From: Myxococcales bacterium
GTDB lineage: Bacteria; Myxococcota; Myxococcia; Myxococcales; Myxococcaceae
Assembly: GCA_003153055.1 (NCBI GenBank)
Contig: PMBV01000036.1
Span: 1-21,614 of the forward strand
DNA length: 21,614 nt
Reading direction: 5' to 3'
The position numbers and the translations under genes were made by a program. The first letter of the stretch is position 1. Each line of letters begins with the position of its first letter. Below, piece by piece: positions 12,876 through 19,833 of the stretch. The notes beneath the pieces were generated by a model. That model was not told the origin of the DNA, ran no database searches, and saw only the letters and a list, made by a program, of their open reading frames with translations.

Positions 12876-14353
12876 CAAGCCGGCTCTCGCTTGAGACCGT
12901 AGGCCTTGACGAGGTTGTAGACGTGCTGCCGGGTGATATCGAGGCGGCGGGCGACCTCGGAGACGTTCCACTGAGTGGCGAGGAGCTCGCGCTGCAACAG
13001 GTGCCGTTGGAATTCGGTCGTGGCTTGGGCGAAGGTCATCGAAGTGCCGGGCGGCGTCGACGGGTCGAGGTGCCGGCCTTCGAGCTGGGTGACACCTTCG
13101 GCCACGGCCCTCAGCATGGCCTGTTCGAGGCGGTTCCTCAACTCGCGAACGTTGCCGGGCCAGTCGCGCACCTCGCACGCGGTACGGAACGACATCGAGG
13201 GCGAGAGCCGGGGGAGCTGATGATCGTTCGCGATGCGCTCGAGCAGCTCGTCGACCAGCACCGGCAGGTCATCTCGACGCTCGGCGATGGAGGGCACCCG
13301 AATCACGAAGGCCGACAGCCGGTGAAACAGGTCGCTGCGGAACCGCTTCTCTTGCGCCAGGCCCTGGAGGTTGGCGTTGGTCGCCGCCACCACCCTGACG
13401 TTGGCCGTCTCGAGCTTGGTGCTGCCCACGGCGTAGAAACGCTTCTCGGCGATGACCTGGAGCAGCTTGGCTTGGGAGGCGAGGGGGAGCTCACCGACCT
13501 CGTCGAGGAACAGCGTGCCGCCGTGGGCCGCCTGCACTTTGCCTGGCAGCAGCTTGGCGCCGGTGAACGCGCCCTCCTTGGTGCCGAACAGCTCGCCCTC
13601 AACCAGGGTGTCGGGGATCGCGGCGCAGTTGACCTCGACGAACGGTCCACCCGCCCGCCGGCTCGAGGCATGGAGCGCTCGCGCGAGGTGCGTCTTGCCG
13701 GTGCCTGATTCACCCAGAAAGAGCACCGACACGTCCACTCCGGCTACCTGCACCAGCTGCTCGAAGACTTCTCCCAATGCCTGGCTTCGCCCGACGATCG
13801 ACTCGACCTTGAGCTTCCCGCGCCAGGCGCGAGTGTAGTCGTCCTCCATCCTCCGACCGAGCGTCACCGAGCCGAGCACCGGCCCCAGGAACCGGGCCAC
13901 CTTCTCGACCAGCTTCAAGTCTTCGCTGGAGAATGGCCCTCGACCGCGGCGACCCTCGAGGTACATGACCCCTGGGGTCAGGGTGTTGAAGGGCACGCAG
14001 AGCACCGCCTCGAGCTTCTGTGATTGGACACTGTCGTTCATCGAGAAGCGCTCGTCGAGCAAGGCCATGGCCGTGTGCACGGTCTCTCCCGAGGCGACCG
14101 CGCTGGCCACGATGCCTCTCGAGGTGCGGGCGGCGATCTCGGCCTCTTCTTCGGCCGTGCACTTGAAGCTCGCCCACAGCCTCCGCTCGCCTCGCCCCTC
14201 CTCGCGGTACAACTCGACGTAGCCTCGTTGCGCCTGGGTCAGCTCGACCAGCTGGCCGAGCACACCCTTGAGCCACTCCTCGGCGCGCTCGGTGGGCAGC
14301 TCCAAAAGGCTCGAGAAGAGGGTTCGTTCGCCTTCGGTGCGGTCAGCGCTCAT
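12875..14353 (-). CDS. sigma-54-dependent transcriptional activator (GAF-AAA+-Fis)
   Basis: The 492-residue product is a bacterial enhancer-binding protein. Residues about 20-165 form a GAF-type sensor (GYVELYREEG, GIVASAVASGETVHTAMA, VLCVPFNTL, PGVMYLEGR) with no receiver or FHA domain. Residues 185-415 are the AAA+ motor: Walker A GESGTGKT (214-221), the sigma-54-contacting loop GAFTGA (261-266), Walker B LFLDEVGE (281-288), and RFRSDLFHRL with the arginine finger. The C-terminus carries a Fis-type helix-turn-helix (WNVSEVARRLDITRQHVYNLVK, about 462-484). All motor motifs are intact, so it should activate sigma-54 RNA polymerase. It heads a minus-strand unit with the HG/GC-dyad gene and the 145-residue gene. 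Two palindromes lie just upstream of its start. The GAF ligand is unknown. Confidence 0.95.
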   Translation of the reverse strand: MSADRTEGERTLFSSLLELPTERAEEWLKGVLGQLVELTQAQRGYVELYREEGRGERRLWASFKCTAEEEAEIAARTSRGIVASAVASGETVHTAMALLDERFSMNDSVQSQKLEAVLCVPFNTLTPGVMYLEGRRGRGPFSSEDLKLVEKVARFLGPVLGSVTLGRRMEDDYTRAWRGKLKVESIVGRSQALGEVFEQLVQVAGVDVSVLFLGESGTGKTHLARALHASSRRAGGPFVEVNCAAIPDTLVEGELFGTKEGAFTGAKLLPGKVQAAHGGTLFLDEVGELPLASQAKLLQVIAEKRFYAVGSTKLETANVRVVAATNANLQGLAQEKRFRSDLFHRLSAFVIRVPSIAERRDDLPVLVDELLERIANDHQLPRLSPSMSFRTACEVRDWPGNVRELRNRLEQAMLRAVAEGVTQLEGRHLDPSTPPGTSMTFAQATTEFQRHLLQRELLATQWNVSEVARRLDITRQHVYNLVKAYGLKREPA

Positions 14354-14361
14354 TTGGCCAC

Positions 14362-14374
14362 AGTCTCTGAGACT
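14362..14374 (-). promoter_or_regulatory. short palindrome before the sigma-54 activator start
   Basis: AGTCTC-T-GAGACT is a 13-base inverted repeat with a single central base, 8 to 20 bases before the start codon, where the ribosome-binding site would be. No good Shine-Dalgarno sequence is visible there. It could be an operator or a small hairpin limiting translation. Confidence 0.35.
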
Positions 14375-14389
14375 TGGAGCGAAACGGAA

Positions 14390-14411
14390 ACCGTCAACCG
14401 TGGTGGACGGT
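14390..14411 (-). promoter_or_regulatory. 22-bp near-perfect palindrome upstream of the sigma-54 activator
   Basis: The arms ACCGTC (14390-14395) and GACGGT (14406-14411) are perfectly complementary, and the inner triplets ACC (14397-14399) and GGT (14402-14404) pair as well if read as a nested palindrome. Only the position between them and the central pair break symmetry. It lies 37 bases before the start codon, so it is a candidate operator for autoregulation. Confidence 0.45.
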
Positions 14412-14600
14412 ACTTTTGTGCTTTGCCAAGGCCGGTGGACACCTCAGGCCTGGCAAGGCCGCGAACTTCCCTCCGTCGAGCGTGGCCCACCGGTTGCTTC
14501 ACCAATCTTCAGTCGAGACTGGGCCAGGGACTCCAGTCGGTCGGGCCAGAGCGGAGCGAGGGCGGGGGGGCGGAGCGAGGGGATGGGGGCTGACGACGGC

Positions 14601-14633
14601 GGGGTGAGTGTGGGGCGGTGGGTGGGAGGCGGG
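14601..14633 (+). other. G-quadruplex motif
   Basis: Five G-tracts of three or four bases are separated by loops of seven, four, one and four bases (TGAGTGT, CGGT, T, AGGC), satisfying the usual G3+N1-7 rule. The G-rich strand is plus. The flanking genes are both minus-strand, so it is on the template strand for any read-through from the DsbA-like gene. Confidence 0.6.
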
Positions 14634-14682
14634 TCGGTGTGGCGGTGGTCGGTGAAGGATGGTCACGAGGATGGAGGCGGCT

Positions 14683-14706
14683 CCCGGACACGGTGGGGTG
14701 TCCGGG
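14683..14706. repeat. 9-bp inverted repeat
   Basis: CCCGGACAC (14683-14691) is the exact reverse complement of GTGTCCGGG (14698-14706), with a GGTGGG loop. There is no T-run on either side, so it is not a clear terminator. It lies in the region between the DsbA-like gene's 3' end and the sigma-54 activator's 5' end. Confidence 0.6.
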
Positions 14707-14765
14707 GCCGCGGTTGGCCCACCGCTCGACGTCTTTTTTGGGCGGTTTGGAACTGCCCTGAAATG

Positions 14766-14807
14766 AAGAGCCCCTCGCTCCTGCACGGAGGAGCAAGGGG
14801 CTCTTTT
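14766..14807. terminator. probable terminator downstream of the triple DsbA-like gene
   Basis: AAGAGCCCCT (14766-14775) pairs with AGGGGCTCTT (14796-14805); after one mismatch GCTCCT pairs with AGGAGC around a six-base loop. The stem lies 20 to 60 bases past the stop of the minus-strand DsbA-like gene. The T-rich side is clearer on the plus strand (CTCTTTTCC), and the minus-strand tail is CTCTTCATTTC, so it is an imperfect or bidirectional terminator. Confidence 0.75.
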
Positions 14808-14826
14808 CCTTTTCGAGGGAGGAAGG

Positions 14827-16785
14827 CTACTTCTTCGCCTTCTTCAGTTCCTCATCGATGATTTGCTTGAATTTTTCAGCGGGCTGGGCGCCGACGATCT
14901 GCCGCCCGTTGACGAAGAACGTCGGAGTGCCATTGGCGCCGACCCGCGTGCCTTCGGTGGCGTCGGCTGAGATCTGAGCCTCGAACTTGTTCGAGTCCAT
15001 CGCCGCCTTGAACTTGCCCATGTCGAGCCCCACCTCGGAAGCGAAGCGCTCCAGTGAGGGCCGGTCGAGGTTCTGCTGGTTGGCGAAGAGCTTGTCGTGC
15101 ATCTCCCAGAAGCGACCTTGCTCGTTGGCCGCCATGGCCGCCATGGCCGCTGGCTTGGCGTTGGGGTGCATCGGCAGGGGTTGATTCTTGAAGTAGACCT
15201 TCAATTTGCCCTCGTACTGCTTCTCGATCTCCTTCAGCGTGGGGACCGCCCGGCTGCAGAAGGGGCATTGGAAGTCGGAGAAGATCACCAGCGAGACGGG
15301 AGCGTTCTTCGGCCCGAGCATGGGGGCTCCGGCGACGTTGATGTCGGTGACGACCTTCTCGGCCTCCGGGGGCGGGGCCTTGACGGCCTCCTTCTGGAGC
15401 TCGGCGTAGAGGTTCTCGAGCTTGACGCCTTTGGCCAACAGCCCGTCGGCCTTCTTCAGCTCCTCATCGACGACGGCCTTGAAGGACTCGAAGGGCTGGG
15501 CGCCGACGAACTCGCGGCCGTTGATGAAGAAGGTGGGCGTTCCGTTGGCGCCGGCGGCCATGCCAGCCGCCGAGTCCTCCTCGACGCGCTTGGTGAACTT
15601 GCCCGAGTCGAGGGCAGCCTTGAACTTGTGGCTGTCGAGCCCCAGCTCCTGGGCGAAGCGCTCGAGGGAGGCGCGATCGAGGGTCTGCTGGTTGGCGAAG
15701 AGCTTGTCGTGGTACGGCCAGAACTTCCCCTGCTCGTTGGCGGCCATGGACGCCTCGGCGGCGAGCTTGGCGTTGTTGTGGAAGGGGAGCGGCTGGTGGC
15801 GGAACACCACGCGCACCTTGTCACCGTAGGCATCCTCGACCTGCTTGAGGGTGGGGACCACGCGGCCACAGAAGGGGCACTGAAAGTCGGACCACTCGAC
15901 GATGGTGACCTTGGCCAGCTTCCCGCCACGTGACGGGGAATCGGCCGGGACCTCGACCTTGCGCACGGCCGCCGGCGGGGGCGGGCCCGAAGGCTGCTGA
16001 GGGGCGCTGGGGGGCGCGGCGGCCGCAGCAGGCGCCGACACGCCGTTGGCGATGGCCTTGGCGTAGACCTGGTTGGCCGGCGTGCCACCGGCGACGAGCT
16101 TCTGGGCGTTGGCGACCTCCTCGTCGATCACCTTCTTGAAGACGTCGATGGGCTGGGCGCCGGAGAGCTTACGGCCGTTGATGAAGAAGGCCGGCGTGCC
16201 GGTGGCGCCGAGCTGAATCGCCTGGCGGGTGTCGCGGTCGATGATCGAGGCGAAGCGAGGCTGGGCGAGATCGGCCTTCCACTTCTCGACGTCGATGCCG
16301 ATGTCTCGGGCGTACTGCTCGAGGTTGGTGTCCTCGAGGGCGGTGTTGTTGGCGAACAGCTTGCCGTGCATCTCCCAGTACTTGCCTTGCTCACCCGCGG
16401 ACATGGCGGCGAGCGCGGCCGGCCGGGCCCGAGGGTGCATGTCGGAGAGCGGGTGCTGCTTCATCACCACGCGGATCTTGCCCTCGTAGTCCTTCTCGAG
16501 CTGCTGCACGGTGCTGTTGGCTCGCGAGCAATAGGGGCATTGGTAGTCGGAGAATTCGACCACCGTGACCAGCGCCGTGTCCGGGCCCTTCACCGGAGAG
16601 TCGTCGAGGGTCACCTTGTACACCGTGGCGTCTTGGCCCGGGGCTGCCCGGGGCGGCGTACCCGGTGCTCCAGAAGGAGCTTGAGCCACCGGGCTCAGCG
16701 CGGTGCCTCCGCCCTTGAACATGTTGCCCACCGCAAAGCCCACCACGCCGCCCACCAGTAGGGCGATGATGACTGAAGGTTTCAT
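14827..16785 (-). CDS. membrane-anchored protein with three tandem DsbA-like thioredoxin domains
   Basis: The 652-residue product begins with an uncleaved-looking membrane helix (residues 4-22) and a Pro/Ala linker, placing the rest in the periplasm. Three DsbA/Thioredoxin_4 domains follow: about 55-235 with CPYC (Cys83/Cys86) and cis-Pro198 in TGTPAFF; about 276-460 with CPFC (Cys303/Cys306) and Pro417 in NGTPTFF; and about 476-652 with CPFC (Cys507/Cys510) and another NGTPTFFVNG. Each also has the MHPxA/HNNAK and NEQGxFW(E/P)xHDKLFA segments. All three active sites are intact, so three redox centres are expected. Domains 2 and 3 are spaced exactly 204 residues and are the most alike, indicating a recent duplication. 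Disulfide formation, isomerisation or reduction cannot be told apart from sequence. An AAAGGAG lies about ten bases before the ATG. It is transcribed divergently from the PilZ gene. Confidence 0.93.
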   Translation of the reverse strand: MKPSVIIALLVGGVVGFAVGNMFKGGGTALSPVAQAPSGAPGTPPRAAPGQDATVYKVTLDDSPVKGPDTALVTVVEFSDYQCPYCSRANSTVQQLEKDYEGKIRVVMKQHPLSDMHPRARPAALAAMSAGEQGKYWEMHGKLFANNTALEDTNLEQYARDIGIDVEKWKADLAQPRFASIIDRDTRQAIQLGATGTPAFFINGRKLSGAQPIDVFKKVIDEEVANAQKLVAGGTPANQVYAKAIANGVSAPAAAAAPPSAPQQPSGPPPPAAVRKVEVPADSPSRGGKLAKVTIVEWSDFQCPFCGRVVPTLKQVEDAYGDKVRVVFRHQPLPFHNNAKLAAEASMAANEQGKFWPYHDKLFANQQTLDRASLERFAQELGLDSHKFKAALDSGKFTKRVEEDSAAGMAAGANGTPTFFINGREFVGAQPFESFKAVVDEELKKADGLLAKGVKLENLYAELQKEAVKAPPPEAEKVVTDINVAGAPMLGPKNAPVSLVIFSDFQCPFCSRAVPTLKEIEKQYEGKLKVYFKNQPLPMHPNAKPAAMAAMAANEQGRFWEMHDKLFANQQNLDRPSLERFASEVGLDMGKFKAAMDSNKFEAQISADATEGTRVGANGTPTFFVNGRQIVGAQPAEKFKQIIDEELKKAKK

Positions 16786-17115
16786 GAGTCGTTTTGCTCC
16801 TTTGGAGGACTAATTGAACCCGGCTCGTCTGCTAGCAAGCCGCCGGAGAGGAATCAATGCATGAGATTCGTGGCACCGCTCGCGCGGAAGTTTCAGGCGC
16901 GGTCTCAATGCTAACGTCGTGCACGACGGTAACCTGAAGTGATGGAGCAGTGCCTCCAGGGAGTCAGCCGGGCCTCACGGACCGTCTGTTGGACCCACGC
17001 ATCGCTCGGGCAGGTATTGGATTCTTCGGGGGTGTGGGGGGTGAGGCATGGCGGGTGCAGCGAAGCACGCGCCATGGGATCCATCTTTCATCTCGCAAGG
17101 GGAGAGGTGCTGCCG
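16786..17115. other. divergent intergenic region between the DsbA-like and PilZ genes
   Basis: The 330 bases separate two divergent genes. A perfect 14-bp palindrome CGTCGTGCACGACG lies at 16915-16928. A GG-N10-GC arrangement (TGGCACC at 16871) recalls a sigma-54 promoter but lacks the TT of the -12 element. On the minus strand a TTGATT-17-TAGCAG pair could drive the DsbA-like gene; it is weak. Confidence 0.4.
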
Positions 17116-17955
17116 GTGGACACTGAGCTCAATCGCGCCGAATCAGAGTTGCTGCACGAAGAGACGATGCTCCACAACGAGATGGGGAGGTTGCTCGGAG
17201 TGGGCATGGAGCTGCTCAAGAAGATCAAGGGCCTCAAGTTCGGCGCGGCCGAGGCCGCAGCCAAGGGCATGGCCGATGCCGAGCTCGACGCGCGGCTCGA
17301 GAAAATGACCGTTCCAACCTTCGACATGGAGGAGCCCTTCGGCGAGTCGAGGGCCGCCCGCCAGGCTGCCGTGATCGCCCGACGCGCCGCGACCCAATCG
17401 GTGCGCGACCTGGTGGCCGACCTGAAGCACCAGCTCAACGCCCTGTCGGGCCAGGTGCAGACCGACGAGCGCCTGGTCAAGAAGCTCAGCTCCATGGCCA
17501 GGCGGGCCCGTCAGCTCGAGGCGAAGTCGGCCGAAGGTGAGCCGCCGCTTCCGGCCATTCCATCGCCGGTGCCGATGCCACCGCCCCCGCCCAAAGGCAT
17601 GCTCGACTCGCGCATCGAGCGCCACTCGCCGCGGGTCAAGATGCAGGCCGCCATCGACCTGCACTCGGACAACAACTTCTTCAATGGCTTCTCGTCGAAC
17701 ATCTCCGACGGAGGCATCTTCGTGGCGACGGTCAACTTCCTACCCATCGGGACACAGGTCGACCTCTCCTTCAGCTTGCCGTCGGGTGAACGCATCACCG
17801 CCCAGGGCGTGGTGCGGTGGGTGCGAGAGGTGAACGATCAACACCCCGACGCGTTCCCCGGCCTGGGGATCCAGTTCAAGACACTCGACGTGCCAGCGGT
17901 CGACGCGATCAACACCTTCGTCTCGTCGCGCGAGCCATTGTTCTACGTGGAGTAG
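17116..17955 (+). CDS. PilZ-domain protein (Myxococcus TIGR02266-like)
   Basis: The 279-residue product has an N-terminal helical/coiled-coil half (ELNRAESELLHEETMLHNEM to LKHQLNALSGQVQ, about residues 3-140), a Pro-rich linker (PVPMPPPPPK) and a C-terminal PilZ domain (about 162-279). The cyclic-di-GMP-binding signature is intact: RHSPR supplies RxxxR (Arg169, Arg173) and SNISDGGI supplies the (D/N)xSxxG motif about 25 residues later. It should therefore bind c-di-GMP and act in the cytosol. The frame is open to 16939, with an ATG at 17074; the GTG at 17116 is preferred because GGAGAGG (17101-17107) sits eight bases upstream and the 17074 ATG has no visible site. If 17074 is used, the protein gains 14 residues. 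It is convergent with the ABC transporter genes, 22 bases between stops. Confidence 0.88.
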   Translation: MDTELNRAESELLHEETMLHNEMGRLLGVGMELLKKIKGLKFGAAEAAAKGMADAELDARLEKMTVPTFDMEEPFGESRAARQAAVIARRAATQSVRDLVADLKHQLNALSGQVQTDERLVKKLSSMARRARQLEAKSAEGEPPLPAIPSPVPMPPPPPKGMLDSRIERHSPRVKMQAAIDLHSDNNFFNGFSSNISDGGIFVATVNFLPIGTQVDLSFSLPSGERITAQGVVRWVREVNDQHPDAFPGLGIQFKTLDVPAVDAINTFVSSREPLFYVE

Positions 17956-17977
17956 CCCTGAGCTCACGGGCCGCCGG

Positions 17978-18886
17978 TCAGGTGAGCTGGAGCACCTTCT
18001 CTTCGAGCCGCTTGCCTCGCCAGACGCCGAGGATGAGCACATTGCGCTGGGCGAGCAGGGCCACGGTGCTGGTGATGATTTCTTCGGGCTGCATGGCCTG
18101 GCCCTCGAAGCTGACGCAGAGCACGTTGGGGCCCTCGAGGCGCGCGTCGCGGCAACCCGAGAGGGCTTTGACCTCGTCGAGCGGCACCGCTCCGCGGGCG
18201 ATCTGCACCCGGAACTCGGCGGTCGCGCCGGTGATCTCCGCCATCGTCGCGGCACTGACCAGGCGCCCCTTGTCGAGGATCGCGGTGGCGTCGCACAACT
18301 CTTCGAGCTCCTGCATGTTGTGGCTCGACACCACCACCGTGTGCTTGCGCTTGAGCTCGCGAATGATGTTTCTCACCGAGGCGGCGATCTTCGGGTCGAG
18401 GCCGGCGGTGGGCTCGTCGAGCAAGATGACCGGGGGCGACCCCATGAGCGCCTGAGCCATCGCCACCCGCTTGGTCATTCCGTGCGACAACGTGCCTGCC
18501 CGCACCTTCCACGTCTCGGGGAGCTGCACGCGCTCGAGCGCTCGTTTGGCCTCGCCCTCGGCGTCTTCCAGCCCAGAGAGTCGCCCGTAGTAGGTGAGGA
18601 GCGTGCCCACCGGCCAGCTGGCGGGCAACAGCGCGTCTTGTGGCAGCACGCCGACCTTCTGCTTGAGCGCGCCCGGTTCGAACGGGTCGACGCCCAAGAC
18701 GCTCAGGTGCCCGTGGGTCGGCTTGAGGAACCCGCACAGCATCGAGAACGTCGTCGTCTTGCCGGCTCCGTTGGGGCCGATGAGGCCACAGCAGTCGCCC
18801 TCGCGCACCTCGAAGGAGACGTCGTCGACGGCGACCTTGGTGGCGAAGCGCTTGGTCACGCCCCTGAGCTCGATGGCGGCGGTCAT
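17978..18886 (-). CDS. ABC transporter ATP-binding protein
   Basis: The 302-residue product is the ATPase of an ABC-2-type exporter. It has Walker A GPNGAGKTT (about residues 37-45), a Q-loop near VLPQDALL, the signature LSHGMTKRVAMAQAL (a variant of LSGGQ), Walker B VILLDEPTAGLDP and the switch histidine in SSHNMQELE. A C-terminal extension of about 85 residues after the ATPase core is typical of CcmA/NatA-like subunits. Its ATG directly abuts the stop of the permease gene (TAG-ATG), so the two are one operon with coupled translation. The substrate cannot be told from sequence. Confidence 0.95.
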   Translation of the reverse strand: MTAAIELRGVTKRFATKVAVDDVSFEVREGDCCGLIGPNGAGKTTTFSMLCGFLKPTHGHLSVLGVDPFEPGALKQKVGVLPQDALLPASWPVGTLLTYYGRLSGLEDAEGEAKRALERVQLPETWKVRAGTLSHGMTKRVAMAQALMGSPPVILLDEPTAGLDPKIAASVRNIIRELKRKHTVVVSSHNMQELEELCDATAILDKGRLVSAATMAEITGATAEFRVQIARGAVPLDEVKALSGCRDARLEGPNVLCVSFEGQAMQPEEIITSTVALLAQRNVLILGVWRGKRLEEKVLQLT

Positions 18887-19777
18887 CTAGAGGTCCCTCC
18901 GGGCCAGCGCCAGCTTGGCGAGCCCCAAGAAGACGAGGGCGAACCCGAGGTAGGCGACCACGCCGGTGCCGTACTCGAGCGGGTCGGGGCTGAGCAGGTG
19001 GTGCTCGAACTCCGAGGGAACGAGGTAGCGAATGTACCCGAGCACCGACTGTTCCTTCATGGCGTCGAGGCCCACGGCCTGGGTGCCGGGGAGCAAGACC
19101 CGGTTGCCCAGCACGCTCACGAACCAGAAGACGAACAACGCGATGATGTTGACGAAGAGCGCCAGGGCGCCGCTCGCTGCCACCGCGCTGCACAAGGTCG
19201 TCAAGGCCGCGTAGGTCACCCCGATGACCAGCATGGCGATGGTGAGCTTGAGCCCCCAGCTGGCCGTGTCGGCCCACGAGAAGTCGGGGTTGAGGTGCTT
19301 GGCGGTGCCCATCATCGCCACCACCGCCAGGACCAAGATGCCCGCCAGCACGGTCGCCTGGTTCAGGTACTTGCCCAAGACGATGCTGGTGCGCCGGACC
19401 CGCACGATGAGGTACCGCATGGACTTGGGGCCGACCTCCCCGGCGAGTTGGTCGAAGCCCATGAGCGCGATGAGCAGCGGCAGGAAGAGCGTGGTGGCCG
19501 AGAACGCGACCAGGAGCACCGACGGGAGCCGGGCGATCGCGTCGATGGTCGCCTCCGAGTTGTTGGTGAACATCATCAGGAGGCTCTTCTTCTGCGCCAC
19601 CGGATCGCCACCGCCTCCGGTCATCTGGCCCGCGCCCCCGGTGATGAAGCCCACCACCGTCAGCAGGAGCCCCTCGCCGAACAAGAACAGCACCACCAAC
19701 GCCGTAGCCCAGCCGCTGCGAAGTGCACGCCCGAGCTCACCTCGCCAAATCGCCCCGATTTCAGAATATTCCTCCAC
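18887..19777 (-). CDS. ABC-2-type transporter permease
   Basis: The 296-residue product is an inner-membrane permease with about six membrane segments: around ATALVVLFLFGEGLLLTVVGF, LPSVLLVAFSATTLFLPLLIAL, ATVLAGILVLAVVAMMG, LTIAMLVIGVTYAALTTL, ALALFVNIIALFVFWFVSV and GVVAYLGFALVFLGLAKLAL. The first extracytoplasmic loop is long and Gly-rich. The segment GPKSMRYLIVRVRRTSIVLGKYL is the usual ABC-2 coupling region (NatB/YhaP-like group). The start is GTG at 19777; no ATG precedes the first helix. It is the first gene of the pair with the ATPase and is divergent from the transpeptidase gene, 56 bases apart, so both promoters must lie in or next to that short gap. Confidence 0.88.
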   Translation of the reverse strand: MEEYSEIGAIWRGELGRALRSGWATALVVLFLFGEGLLLTVVGFITGGAGQMTGGGGDPVAQKKSLLMMFTNNSEATIDAIARLPSVLLVAFSATTLFLPLLIALMGFDQLAGEVGPKSMRYLIVRVRRTSIVLGKYLNQATVLAGILVLAVVAMMGTAKHLNPDFSWADTASWGLKLTIAMLVIGVTYAALTTLCSAVAASGALALFVNIIALFVFWFVSVLGNRVLLPGTQAVGLDAMKEQSVLGYIRYLVPSEFEHHLLSPDPLEYGTGVVAYLGFALVFLGLAKLALARRDL

Positions 19778-19833
19778 GGTCTCGTCACCCTACTTGCATC
19801 GCCCCACCCACGTCAGGACAAAGTTGGCCCTCC

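Larger units (their letters stand above)
14412..14765. other. non-coding stretch with G-rich plus strand and inverted repeats
   Basis: No gene is supported here. The stretch holds a direct repeat GCGGAGCGAGGG (14551-14562 and 14570-14581), a strong G bias on the plus strand from about 14550 to 14700, a canonical G-quadruplex motif (14601-14633), a six-base inverted repeat GACTGG/CCAGTC (14517-14538) and a nine-base one (14683-14706). Confidence 0.6.

Noticed and set aside
14517..14538. GACTGG/CCAGTC inverted repeat as a regulatory site
   Set aside because: Six-base arms with a ten-base gap are expected by chance in a window of this size, and it lies far from any start codon.
16871..16886. 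GG-N10-GC arrangement as a sigma-54 promoter for the PilZ gene
   Set aside because: The -24 element TGGCAC is good, but the -12 element lacks the TT of TTGC and the distance to the start is over 200 bases.
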